Part shown: in pieces, positions 19,332 through 27,459 of the stretch
Layout: each line of letters starts with the position of its first letter
Position numbering within the stretch: the first letter of the stretch is position 1
Origin: Planococcus sp. MB-3u-03
Lineage (GTDB): Bacteria > Bacillota > Bacilli > Bacillales_A > Planococcaceae
Reading direction: 5' to 3'
Length of the DNA stretch: 64,000 nucleotides
NCBI RefSeq assembly: GCF_002833405.1
Contig: NZ_CP025135.1
Coordinates: 1,097,501-1,161,500, forward strand
The notes under the pieces: generated by a model
Databases searched by the model: none
Told to the model about the DNA's origin: nothing
The model's input: only the letters and a program-made list of their open reading frames with translations
Made by a program: the position numbers and the translations under genes

Positions 19332-19784
19332 ATGAAAAAGTGGATCGCTCTGATGCTGGTATTGCTGTTGGCAGCATGCGGCGAAGAAGATTCATCGGCT
19401 GGTGCGGGAGAATTGCCGCAGGAAGTGGAAGTCGAATTCAATACACAAGAAACCGCCGACCCTGGCGAAGAAATGTTGCTATCGGCCACTGTCACGCAAG
19501 GCACAGAGGCGGTAGAAGATGCGGATGAAGTGGTCTTTGAAGTATGGCAATCGGGAGCTCGTGACAATAGCGAGATGCTAGAGGCAAGCCATACGCAAGA
19601 CGGGGTTTACGAATATGCATGGACGGCAGGAGAAGAAGGGCTGTATTTCATCCAAGCCCATACAACGGCCCGTCGCATGCACGTTATGCCGAAAATGGAA
19701 TTGACGATAGGCAATCCGGACCCTGAAACGATTGTGCCTGATGATAGCGAAGATGCAGATGCCATGGAAAAGATGGGTCATTGA
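19332..19784 (+). CDS. YtkA/FixH-like lipoprotein
   Basis: About 150 residues. The start at 19332 follows GAGGAGGAAATCAC. An N-terminal signal peptide ends in the lipobox LLLAAC (cysteine ~17), so the product is a membrane-anchored extracytoplasmic lipoprotein. The body is a single beta-sandwich YtkA-like domain (GEEMLLSATVTQG ... VYEYAWTAGEEGLYFIQAHTTARRMHVMPKMELTIG). The RMHVMPK stretch, a His/Met pair, is typical of the family and could bind copper, which is inference. It stands alone between the hem operon and yhfH. Confidence 0.82.
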   Translation: MKKWIALMLVLLLAACGEEDSSAGAGELPQEVEVEFNTQETADPGEEMLLSATVTQGTEAVEDADEVVFEVWQSGARDNSEMLEASHTQDGVYEYAWTAGEEGLYFIQAHTTARRMHVMPKMELTIGNPDPETIVPDDSEDADAMEKMGH

Positions 19785-19833
19785 TTCTTCGGTCTTCGCT
19801 ACTGTTGCACAACAGTTGGAAGGTAACGCATAA

Positions 19834-19868
19834 AAAAAAACGGCCGGAGAATTTCTCCGGCCGTTTTG
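19834..19868. terminator. Bidirectional terminator, YtkA-like gene / yhfH
   Basis: Stem AAACGGCCGGAGAA with its complement TTCTCCGGCCGTTT and almost no loop, As to the left and Ts to the right. Confidence 0.9.
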
Positions 19869-19873
19869 TCTGT

Positions 19874-19999
19874 TTAGATTTCGTTACAGGTCTGGCAGTG
19901 ATTGCCGTAGCACTCGTGCTGCTCTTCGATTTTCTCTCCGCAAGTGGCACACTGTTTCGGGGGCAAGTTCTTGAAGAATTCGACTACGTTCTCAATCAT
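19874..19999 (-). CDS. yhfH: Tiny zinc-ribbon-like protein YhfH
   Basis: A 41-residue protein, easily missed. The ATG at 19999 is preceded by AAAGGAGCTGGTAGAA. The sequence begins MIENVVEFFKNLPPKQCATCGEKIEEQ and carries five cysteines plus His: CATC, HECYGNHC, then CQTC. This is a compact zinc-ribbon arrangement of two CxxC knuckles with a Cys/His pair between. Length, opening and cysteine spacing match the YhfH family found next to lplJ in B. subtilis. The function is unknown. It is divergent from lplJ and convergent with the YtkA-like gene. Confidence 0.88.
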   Translation of the reverse strand: MIENVVEFFKNLPPKQCATCGEKIEEQHECYGNHCQTCNEI

Positions 20000-20016
20000 T
20001 TCTACCAGCTCCTTTT

Positions 20017-20057
20017 TGTTATAGTACTGTAAGTGATAAACACAGTGTATTATAACA
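20017..20057. promoter_or_regulatory. 41-bp imperfect palindrome between yhfH and lplJ
   Basis: Outer arms TGTTATA (20017-20023) / TATAACA (20051-20057) and inner arms ACTGT (20026-20030) / ACAGT (20041-20045 region) surround a short centre. It starts 18 bases upstream of yhfH and includes TATAAT on the minus strand, so it could be an operator over the yhfH promoter. I cannot assign a protein to it. Confidence 0.5.
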
Positions 20058-20143
20058 GTTTAGATCCGTCAACCCTCAACCGTGATTATTTTTAAAAATT
20101 CCGTTAAAATAAAGTCAGTCAACAGTAAAAAAGGAGAGAGATC

Positions 20144-21136
20144 ATGTATTTCGTAGATAATAAAGGCATCACAGATCCACGCATCAACCTGGCCATCGAG
20201 GAGTATTTATTGAAAACGATGGATGTCGACCAGAATCCATTCCTGCTGTTCTATATCAACGAACCATCCATCATCATCGGTAAAAACCAGAACACGGCAG
20301 AAGAGATCAATACCGATTATGTCGATTCGAATGGCATTCACGTCGTGCGCCGGCTTTCAGGCGGAGGGGCCGTGTATCATGACCATGGCAATTTGAACTT
20401 TAGTTTTATCACGAAAGATGACGGCAATAGTTTCCGTGATTTCCGCAAGTTCACAGAACCGGTCGTCAAAGCCTTGCAAGATATGGGCGTCAATGCAGAG
20501 CTTTCCGGGCGCAACGACCTCCTCGCTGAAGGGCGCAAGATTTCCGGCAATGCCCAGTTTGCGACAAGAGGACGCATGTTCAGCCACGGCACGCTGTTAT
20601 TCGATACGAAGATGGATGAAGTCGTGTCGGCTTTGAAGGTCAATAAAGAAAAAATCGAATCGAAAGGCATCAAATCGATCCGCAGCCGTGTAGCGAATAT
20701 TTCAGAATTCCTCGAGCAGGAAATGTCAGTGGAACAATTCCGTGAAGCTGTGCTGCATTCGATTTTTGCCGGTGAGGAAAATGTCCGTTTCTGGGAACTC
20801 ACCGATGAAGACTGGAACAATATCCACGAATTGTCGAAAGAACGCTATGCTAATTGGGATTGGAACTACGGCAAATCACCGAAATTCAATATCAAACAAT
20901 CCCATCGCTTCCCGGTCGGCGGCATTGATGTTCGCCTGCAAGTGGAAAAAGGAATCGTGCAGGAAGCGCACATTTATGGCGATTTCTTCGGGGTCGGCGA
21001 TGTATCGGAAATCGAACAGGCGATTACCGGCGTGAAATACGAACGCGCCGCGCTGGCTGAAGTAATCGAAGGCATCGACATCCCGAAATTGCTCGGAGGG
21101 ATCACGACAGAAGATTTCCTCAAGTTGATTTATTAA
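20144..21136 (+). CDS. lplJ: Lipoate-protein ligase LplJ
   Basis: A 330-residue LplA-type ligase that activates free lipoate (or octanoate) with ATP and attaches it to the lysine of E2 and GcvH domains. Landmarks: NLAIEEYLL near the start, the adenylate-binding VVRRLSGGGAVYHD (~68-81), the GRNDLLAEGRKISGNAQ loop (~125-140) and the C-terminal accessory domain from about 250. AAAAAGGAGAGAG precedes the ATG. The yhfH-lplJ pairing repeats the B. subtilis yhf order. It ends at the terminator at 21148. Confidence 0.95.
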   Translation: MYFVDNKGITDPRINLAIEEYLLKTMDVDQNPFLLFYINEPSIIIGKNQNTAEEINTDYVDSNGIHVVRRLSGGGAVYHDHGNLNFSFITKDDGNSFRDFRKFTEPVVKALQDMGVNAELSGRNDLLAEGRKISGNAQFATRGRMFSHGTLLFDTKMDEVVSALKVNKEKIESKGIKSIRSRVANISEFLEQEMSVEQFREAVLHSIFAGEENVRFWELTDEDWNNIHELSKERYANWDWNYGKSPKFNIKQSHRFPVGGIDVRLQVEKGIVQEAHIYGDFFGVGDVSEIEQAITGVKYERAALAEVIEGIDIPKLLGGITTEDFLKLIY

Positions 21137-21147
21137 GATTTTCTGTG

Positions 21148-21173
21148 GAGCCTGCTTTCGAGCAGGCTCTTTT
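21148..21173 (+). terminator. Terminator of lplJ
   Basis: Perfect 9-bp stem GAGCCTGCT / AGCAGGCTC with a TTCG tetraloop followed by TTTT. Confidence 0.9.
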
Positions 21174-21207
21174 GTTAGAATAGAAGGAAACGGGAGGGGG
21201 AGTGAAT

Positions 21208-21912
21208 ATGGGTGAACAGCGGATATTCATTGTCGAGGATGATACGAAGATCGCTTCGCTATTGTCGGATACATTGCGCAAATATCATTACCAAGTGGAA
21301 ACGGCGAAAGACTTTGACCGCATCTTGGAGGAATTCGCTGCGTTCGACCCCCATTTGATTCTTTTGGATATCAATTTGCCTTCTTATGATGGGTATTACT
21401 GGTGCCGGCAGTTGAGACAGCAGACAACTTGCCCGATCCTGTTCATCTCCGCCAGGTCAGGGGAAATGGACCAGGTATTTGCGCTTGAAAACGGCGGCGA
21501 TGATTTCATTACGAAACCTTTCCATTATGAAATCGTCCTTGCAAAAATAAGAAGCCATTTAAGAAGGGCTTATGGGGAATATGCACCGAAACAAGAAGAG
21601 CGCACGGTTCGTGCAGGGCGGCTCGTGTTATATATGGAGCGGCTGGAATTGCATTGCCGGGAAACGGAAATCCCGCTCCAGAAAAAAGAAAGCACTATTT
21701 TAGAACTGTTGATTGCCGCGTATCCGAAAGTGGTGACGCGTGAACAATTGTTAGAGGAGCTATGGGATGACCAGGCGTTCGTCGATGAAAACACATTGAA
21801 TGTCAATATGGCCCGCGTGCGCAAGAAATTGACGGATTATGGCATCCAGAGTTTCATTGAAACGGTGCGCGGCGCCGGCTACCGGTTGATCCTTGGCAGG
21901 GAGGAGCAATGA
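21208..21912 (+). CDS. bceR: BceR-type response regulator
   Basis: An OmpR-family regulator of about 234 residues. The receiver domain has the acidic pair VEDD, the phosphoacceptor in LILLDINLPSYDG (~54) and the conserved lysine in FITKPFHYE (~103). The C-terminal winged helix ends with VRGAGYRL. It is the first gene of a four-gene bce module, overlapping the kinase by ATGA. The start is either this ATG or the in-frame GTG at 21202; both follow GGGAGGGGG. The short N-terminus of the BceR group favours the ATG. Targets are normally the module's own transporter genes. Confidence 0.9.
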   Translation: MGEQRIFIVEDDTKIASLLSDTLRKYHYQVETAKDFDRILEEFAAFDPHLILLDINLPSYDGYYWCRQLRQQTTCPILFISARSGEMDQVFALENGGDDFITKPFHYEIVLAKIRSHLRRAYGEYAPKQEERTVRAGRLVLYMERLELHCRETEIPLQKKESTILELLIAAYPKVVTREQLLEELWDDQAFVDENTLNVNMARVRKKLTDYGIQSFIETVRGAGYRLILGREEQ

Positions 21913-22919
21913 TGCTGCGGTTATTCCTGCGTGAACATGCCGCATTTATCGTCTTCCAGTTCCTGCTCGTCGGGTTCATCCTCATGCTTTACTGGCTCGA
22001 TGGATTCCGCAATACGGACACGGCCATCTATTCCTTCATCATCAGCTTATTGCTATTGGCCAGTTTTCTCGGCGTCCGCTTTGCGATGCGCTACCGTTAT
22101 TACGAGCGCCTCCTCAGCGATCCGCCGAATATGGAGCATGCTTTGCAGCGCGAAGGGCGTTCTCCGGAAACGGTGCAAACAGAATTGTATATGCAGAAGC
22201 TGTATCGCCTTTATCAATACGAAGTGCAATCGCTTTATGCGGGGCAGACCCGCCATTTGCAATTCATCAATCAATGGGTTCACCAGATGAAGACGCCGCT
22301 ATCCGTCATGCATCTGCTATTGCAGGAACCGGAAGAACTGGATAAGGCGAGCATCCGGGAAGAAGTGGACCGTCTGCGCGCAGGGCTCGACACAGTATTG
22401 ATGAATGCCCGTCTCGATACATTCGAGCAGGATATGCAAATCGAGCAAGCGTCGCTGCGCGGGATGGTGTCCGAAATGGTGACGGAAAACAAACGCTTGT
22501 TCATCTCGCGCCGCGTCTATCCGGAAATCAATATCGAAGAACGCTACCAAGTGGCGACAGACCGCAAATGGATGAAATTCATCATCGGCCAATTGCTGAC
22601 CAATGCGGTGAAATATACATTCGAAGAAAATAAGAAACTATACATCCGGGCCAGCTGTCTAGAAGGAACCATTACCTTGTCCGTGCAGGATGAAGGCATC
22701 GGGATCCCGCCATCGGATTTGCCGCGCGTTACGAAAGCCTTCTTTACGGGAGAGAACGGGCGCCTGAGCGGCGAGTCGACCGGGATGGGGCTATATCTGG
22801 CGCAGGAAGTATGCAACCGGCTCGGCCATGAGCTGGAAATCACTTCATCGCCAGGGGAAGGGACGACCGTATCGATCGTCTTTCCTTATCAGGAACAGAA
22901 TGTAGGGGGATCAACATGA
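21909..22919 (+). CDS. bceS: BceS-type intramembrane-sensing histidine kinase
   Basis: A 336-residue kinase with two N-terminal membrane helices (about 12-32 and 40-58) and almost no extracellular loop. This is the layout of intramembrane-sensing kinases that read the activity of a BceAB transporter rather than a ligand. The phosphoacceptor histidine is in FINQWVHQMKTPLSVMH (~122). The ATPase domain shows N-box QLLTNAVKYT, G1 VQDEGIGIPPSDL and G2 GESTGMGLYLA. Start and stop overlap both neighbours by ATGA, so one transcript is expected. Confidence 0.93.
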   Translation: MMLRLFLREHAAFIVFQFLLVGFILMLYWLDGFRNTDTAIYSFIISLLLLASFLGVRFAMRYRYYERLLSDPPNMEHALQREGRSPETVQTELYMQKLYRLYQYEVQSLYAGQTRHLQFINQWVHQMKTPLSVMHLLLQEPEELDKASIREEVDRLRAGLDTVLMNARLDTFEQDMQIEQASLRGMVSEMVTENKRLFISRRVYPEINIEERYQVATDRKWMKFIIGQLLTNAVKYTFEENKKLYIRASCLEGTITLSVQDEGIGIPPSDLPRVTKAFFTGENGRLSGESTGMGLYLAQEVCNRLGHELEITSSPGEGTTVSIVFPYQEQNVGGST

Positions 22920-23689
22920 CCGTAGTGAAAATCGATGAAGTGACCAAAGTCTATGAAGGAAAAGTGACGCATCGTGCGTTGAACCAATTAAGCTTCGAAG
23001 TGGAAAAAGGGGAATTCTTAGCAGTGATGGGCCCTTCCGGCAGCGGCAAGACGACGCTATTGAACTTGATTTCAACAATCGATTCATTGACTTCTGGCAC
23101 CATTCTCATCAATGGCATCAATCCGCATTCGTTAGATAAAGATGAGCTGCCGCTGTTTCGGCGTCGCCAGCTAGGGTTTGTGTTCCAGGATTTCAATTTG
23201 CTGCAGATGCTGACTGTAGAAGAAAATTTGGTGCTGCCACTGACGCTTGACGGCATGCCGATCAAAGAAATGGAGAGCCGCGTCCAGGAATTGGCGGCAC
23301 GGCTTCATTTGCAGCCATTTCTCCATAAGAAGCCGAATGAAATTTCGGGCGGGGAAGCGCAGCGTACAGCAATCGGCCGCGCGCTCATCCACCGCCCGGC
23401 GCTCATACTTGCGGACGAACCGACCGGCAATCTCGATTCGAAAGCTTCGAAAGATGTGCTCGAGTTATTGAGCGGCTTGAGCCGGGAGGAAGGGACGACG
23501 ATCATCATGGTGACGCACGACCCGATCGCAGCGAGCTATTGCGACCGTGTGCTGTTCATCAAAGACGGCGAATTCTTCAATGAAATTTACGGTGATGACC
23601 GCCGCCAAACCTTCTATCAAAAGATTCTCAACGTGTTATCTCTATTGGGAGGCTCCGTCAATGACCTTTCGCCAACTCGCCTTCCGTAA
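22916..23689 (+). CDS. bceA: BceA-type ABC transporter ATPase
   Basis: A 257-residue ATPase of the MacB/BceA exporter group: Walker A GPSGSGKTT (~41), Q-loop GFVFQDFNLLQ, signature ISGGEAQR (~145) and Walker B LILADEPTGNLD (~163). The C-terminal extension FYQKILNVLSLLGG, beyond the core fold, is typical of BceA proteins and reads over the first 29 bases of the permease gene. With BceB it should shield or free undecaprenyl-linked cell-wall intermediates from bacitracin or related peptides. Confidence 0.94.
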   Translation: MTVVKIDEVTKVYEGKVTHRALNQLSFEVEKGEFLAVMGPSGSGKTTLLNLISTIDSLTSGTILINGINPHSLDKDELPLFRRRQLGFVFQDFNLLQMLTVEENLVLPLTLDGMPIKEMESRVQELAARLHLQPFLHKKPNEISGGEAQRTAIGRALIHRPALILADEPTGNLDSKASKDVLELLSGLSREEGTTIIMVTHDPIAASYCDRVLFIKDGEFFNEIYGDDRRQTFYQKILNVLSLLGGSVNDLSPTRLP

Positions 23690-25598
23690 CGTTTTCAGGA
23701 ATTTGAGAAGCTACGCAGCCTTCCTATTGGCCAGCGTCTTTTCGGTCATGGTGTTCTTCATCTATTCGATGTTCATCTTCCACCCGTTATTCGAAGAAGA
23801 AGGGTTCCGTGTATTGGCCGTGCGCGGCATGTTCATCGCGGAAATCGTGCTGTATATTTTCACGCTGTTTTTCCTGTTCTATTCCTTAAGCGCGTTTTTA
23901 CAGGCGCGGACAAAAGAATTCGGTGTCTTGATGCATCTCGGCATGAGCAAAAAGCAGCTTAATAAATTGGTGTTTTTCGAGACGATGATCCTTGGCGGCT
24001 TGTCGACAGCAGCAGGGATTGTCTTCGGTTTCGCATTCACGAAATTCTTTTTCATGATCGGGCGCGAAATCATGCAATTGGAGCAATTGCCGTTGTATTT
24101 CTCCTGGAAACCGTTTGTCCTGACGGTTGGCGCATTTGCCAGCTTGTTCATCATCATTTCGCTCATCAGCGTCTCCTTTATCCGCACGAAACGCGTCGTC
24201 GATTTATTGGAGGGTTTTTGGAAGACCGAAGAGGAAGCGGCGTATTCACCAGCTTTATCAGCGTTCGGATTGGTGCTTTTAGGCGTTGCCTATTTTCTCG
24301 CGGCGACGGTGTCCGACCGCACCGTTTACATCATGGTGTTCATCGTCCCGCCGCTCGCGACAATCGGCACGTATTTGTTTTTCACGCATTCGATCCATAC
24401 TTTCCTTCAATTGTATAAGAAGCGCAGAAGCATCTATTGGCATAAAACCCGCCTTGTGTCGCTTGCCGAAGCAGCGGTCAAATTAAAAGACAGTGCGCAA
24501 ATGTTCTTTATCGTGACCATCGTCTCGACCGTCGCCTTCCTGACGGTCGGGACGCTTGCCTCGTTCACTTCCTATACAGCGGAGTTTCGCCAAAGCAATC
24601 CGCTCGGGTTGATCTATGTTTCTTTTGAAGGCAATGGACTCGAGCAGCAGCAATTGGACCAGCTGAAACGAGAGCTTGAACAACAGCAGCTTGCTTACAC
24701 GCTCGTGCCTTTGGAAGTGAAGCGTCAGACATCGAGCGCAAGCGGCAATGACGTCGACATCATGTCCTTGACCCAGTTCAACCGACTGGCCGAAGCTCTC
24801 GGCCACGAACCGGCACGGCTTCAAGCCGGCGAAGCAATGTTTGTTCCGTTTTCACAGGAATCACTCCGTGAACTGCAGAAAAGTTATGCGGAGACGGAAC
24901 TGTTGGAAAGCGGGGTGGAGCTGACGATCGACCAGACCTACCCGCAAGTGCTGTTTCCGGCGCATACCTTGAATGCCAATACGATCATCATGAACAATGA
25001 AGATTTCGGGGAAGTCGATGAACCGTTAATGGGCTACCCACAAGGCGCATCGGATTTCCGCTATTATGCCTTCCATGTGCCGGATTGGACAGAGACCGTG
25101 GCAATCGGCGAAAACGTCCGCTACCCGATTAGCGAGGCAATGGTCAGCGGCAATTTTGCCGGCCTCAATTATTATTTTGAGAATCCGGGCTACGAATACC
25201 GCTGGTTCAAATCTTCCTTTGCGCTGCTATTGTTCATCGGCTTGATGGTGGCCGCGGTGTTCCTGCTGGCAGCCGGAAGCTTCATTTACTTTAAATTGTA
25301 CACCGGGCTCGAACGCGACCGCAGGCAGTACCAGTTGATGGTGCGCCTCGGGATGACGGAGCGGGAACTTGGCAAAATCGTCAACCGCCAGCTCGTGCCG
25401 CTGTTTTTCCTGCCTTGGGCGCTCGCGCTTCTTCACAGTGCTTTTGCGTTCATTTCGCTTCAAGTGGTGTGGGATGAGTTTGCAGAGCTGTCAATTTTGT
25501 CTGAGATGTCGATTGTGCTTGGCGGTTTTACGCTTATGCAGATTCTCTATTTCTTCTTGATCCGCTGGCGCTATATTGCCCATTTAAAAGCATATTGA
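23661..25598 (+). CDS. bceB: BceB-type ABC transporter permease
   Basis: A 645-residue permease with the ten-helix FtsX/MacB plan of BceB: helix 1 near the start, a group of helices to about 290, a large extracytoplasmic domain from roughly 310 to 510 that binds the peptide-lipid target in this family, and four final helices. The ATG at 23661 follows GGGAGGCTCCGTCA inside bceA. The operon closes at the terminator at 25607. The exact antibiotic cannot be read from sequence, so the bce name marks the family rather than proven bacitracin resistance. Confidence 0.93.
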   Translation: MTFRQLAFRNVFRNLRSYAAFLLASVFSVMVFFIYSMFIFHPLFEEEGFRVLAVRGMFIAEIVLYIFTLFFLFYSLSAFLQARTKEFGVLMHLGMSKKQLNKLVFFETMILGGLSTAAGIVFGFAFTKFFFMIGREIMQLEQLPLYFSWKPFVLTVGAFASLFIIISLISVSFIRTKRVVDLLEGFWKTEEEAAYSPALSAFGLVLLGVAYFLAATVSDRTVYIMVFIVPPLATIGTYLFFTHSIHTFLQLYKKRRSIYWHKTRLVSLAEAAVKLKDSAQMFFIVTIVSTVAFLTVGTLASFTSYTAEFRQSNPLGLIYVSFEGNGLEQQQLDQLKRELEQQQLAYTLVPLEVKRQTSSASGNDVDIMSLTQFNRLAEALGHEPARLQAGEAMFVPFSQESLRELQKSYAETELLESGVELTIDQTYPQVLFPAHTLNANTIIMNNEDFGEVDEPLMGYPQGASDFRYYAFHVPDWTETVAIGENVRYPISEAMVSGNFAGLNYYFENPGYEYRWFKSSFALLLFIGLMVAAVFLLAAGSFIYFKLYTGLERDRRQYQLMVRLGMTERELGKIVNRQLVPLFFLPWALALLHSAFAFISLQVVWDEFAELSILSEMSIVLGGFTLMQILYFFLIRWRYIAHLKAY

Positions 25599-25606
25599 CC
25601 TAAACG

Positions 25607-25636
25607 AACCGCCGGAATCATTCCGGCGGTTTTTTG
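25607..25636 (+). terminator. Terminator of the bce operon
   Basis: Perfect 11-bp stem AACCGCCGGAA / TTCCGGCGGTT, TCA loop, then TTTTT. Confidence 0.93.
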
Positions 25637-25670
25637 CTGGGGAATTTTACTGGGGAATTTTGGTGGGTAG

Positions 25671-25699
25671 TTGTATTGTCTGAAGATTTATTTTATAAT
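25671..25699 (+). promoter_or_regulatory. lcfB promoter
   Basis: TTGTAT (25671-25676), 17-base spacer, perfect TATAAT (25694-25699). The FadR box begins 13 bases past the -10. Confidence 0.75.
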
Positions 25700-25712
25700 G
25701 AAAAAGTAAATA

Positions 25713-25730
25713 TGAATGAGTATTCATTCA
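25713..25730. promoter_or_regulatory. FadR operator of lcfB
   Basis: TGAATGAGTATTCATTCA is a full match to the Bacillus FadR (YsiA) box TGAATGAMTANTCATTCA apart from one degenerate position. It lies just after the start point of the lcfB promoter, where bound repressor would block transcription until long-chain acyl-CoA releases it. Confidence 0.88.
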
Positions 25731-25749
25731 ACAGAAAGAGGGATATTCA

Positions 25750-27295
25750 ATGAATTTGGGAGAACGTGTTCACGAAATTGCACAACAGGAAGCTGGACGA
25801 GTTGCCTATACGTTCATGGGCAAAGACACAACTTACGGCGAATTCGACCAATCGGTATCGAAATTCGCTGGTGCGTTGCAAGATCTCGGCGTGGAAAAGG
25901 GGACCACGTCGCATTTCTTTTGAGCAATACCCGCATTTTCTCATTTCGCTTTATGCGACGTTGCGCCTGGGCGCCACAGCTGTCCCGGTCAACCCGATCT
26001 ATAGCCCAGATGAAATCGCTTACATCGTCAACAATAGCGATGCAAAGTGGTCATCGCGCTGGACGCTTTGCTGCCGCTCGTTGAAAAGCGCACCAGGCCT
26101 TGCCTGCAGTGGAAACATACGTCATTTGTGAGACCGACCCATCGACTGCTGAAAAATGGCACAGCTGCCGGAAGCAGTCAAAGGAAAGGTCCGTTCATTC
26201 ACACAGCTTCTTACAACTTCCAATGCATTTGGTGGAACAGCTGATATTTCACAAGATGACAACGCCGTCATTCTTTATACGTCTGGGACGACCGGCAAAG
26301 CCAAAGGGCGCGATGCTGACGCATGGCAATCTCTATTCCAATGCACGGGATGTCGCCGAGTATCTCCAGATTACGCCGGATGACCGCGTAGTGGCGACGC
26401 TACCTGTGTTCCACGTGTTTGCCTTGACGGTCGTCGTCAATGCCCCATTGATGCAAGGGGCAACCATCGTCCTCGTTCCGCGCTTCACGCCGCAAGACGT
26501 ATTCGCCGCGACAAAAGCGTCACAGGCTACGGTCTTTGCAGGCGTTCCGACCATGTTCAACTTTATGTATCAATTGCCGGATGTGGATCCGGCCGATTTC
26601 GCTTCTGTGCGCTTGGCGATTTCCGGTGGGTCCGCGATGCCTGTTGCATTGCTGCATAATTTCGAAGACAAATTCAATGTGCGGATCTCCGAAGGCTACG
26701 GCTTGTCCGAAGCTTCGCCCGTCACTTGTTTCAATCCGATCGACCGCGAACGCAAAGCCGGATCGATCGGCACGTCGATCATCAATGTCGAAAACAAAGT
26801 CGTCAATGAACTCGGCGATGAAGTGCCGGTCGGGAAGTGGGCGAGTTGATCGTCCGCGGCCCGAACGTCATGAAAGGCTATTACAAAATGCCGGAGGAAA
26901 CCCAAGCAGCGATCAAAGACGGCTGGCTTTACACGGAGATCTGGCGAAAGTCGATGAGGAAGGCTATTTCTACATCGTCGACCGCAAAAAGACATGATCA
27001 TCGTCGGCGGCTATAATGTCTATCCGCGCGAAGTGGAAGAAGTGCTATTCGCCCATCCGGCGATTGTCGAAGCGGCAGTGGTCGGTTTGCCGGACGCTGA
27101 TTTTGGCGAATCGGTCAACGCTTATGTGGTGTTGAAAGATGACGCAGTTTCCACCGAGGAGCTGCAGGCGTATTGCGCAGAACATCTGGCGAAATACAAA
27201 GTGCCGCGCCATATGGAGATTCTCGATGAATTGCCGAAAACACGACCGGCAAGATCTTGCGCCGTTCGCTGAAAGACCAGGCCGTAAAAAAATAA
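25750..27295 (+). pseudogene. lcfB: Long-chain fatty acid-CoA ligase LcfB, about 10 frameshifts
   Basis: Fatty acyl-CoA synthetase (AMP-forming, ANL superfamily), full length about 510 residues when repaired. Motifs occur in order but in changing frames: VPVNPIYSPDEI, the AMP-binding P-loop YTSGTTGKAKG (~26280), [38 protein letters not shown] and [12 protein letters not shown]. Frame breaks fall at about 25899, 25930, 26044, 26084, 26152, 26306, 26832, 26935, 26986 and 27237. All but 26306 are one base missing from a homopolymer. The start at 25750 has AAAGAGGG. The intact operator and protein conservation argue for consensus errors. Confidence 0.88.
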
Positions 27296-27301
27296 CCATG
27301 G

Positions 27302-27335
27302 ACCGCTTTCCGCTTTTGCTGGAAAGCGGTTTTTC
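27302..27335 (+). terminator. Terminator of lcfB
   Basis: Stem ACCGCTTTCC / GGAAAGCGGT with a 9-base loop followed by TTTTT. Confidence 0.88.
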
Positions 27336-27379
27336 TTTGTATTGGAACACCCGATATCCATGTTTCCAAAGAGCTTTAA

Positions 27380-27408
27380 TTGAAAAGACAGACAATTATC
27401 GATATAGT
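27380..27408 (+). promoter_or_regulatory. Promoter of the S9 peptidase gene
   Basis: TTGAAA (27380-27385), 17 bases, TATAGT (27403-27408), about 50 bases before the GTG start. Confidence 0.65.
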
Positions 27409-27459
27409 GAAAGGGCAACTACTACGAAAAACGAAATAATTATCCAGGAGGCTGAGTGT

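Noticed and set aside
25637-25665. Tandem copy of CTGGGGAATTTT after the bce terminator
   Set aside because: Only two copies of a 12-13 base unit, with no symmetry and no link to the promoter downstream; too short to call a repeat element.
26100-27272. Separate short acyl-CoA ligase fragments as distinct genes
   Set aside because: They are consecutive pieces of one LcfB protein in shifting frames; none has its own ribosome binding site.
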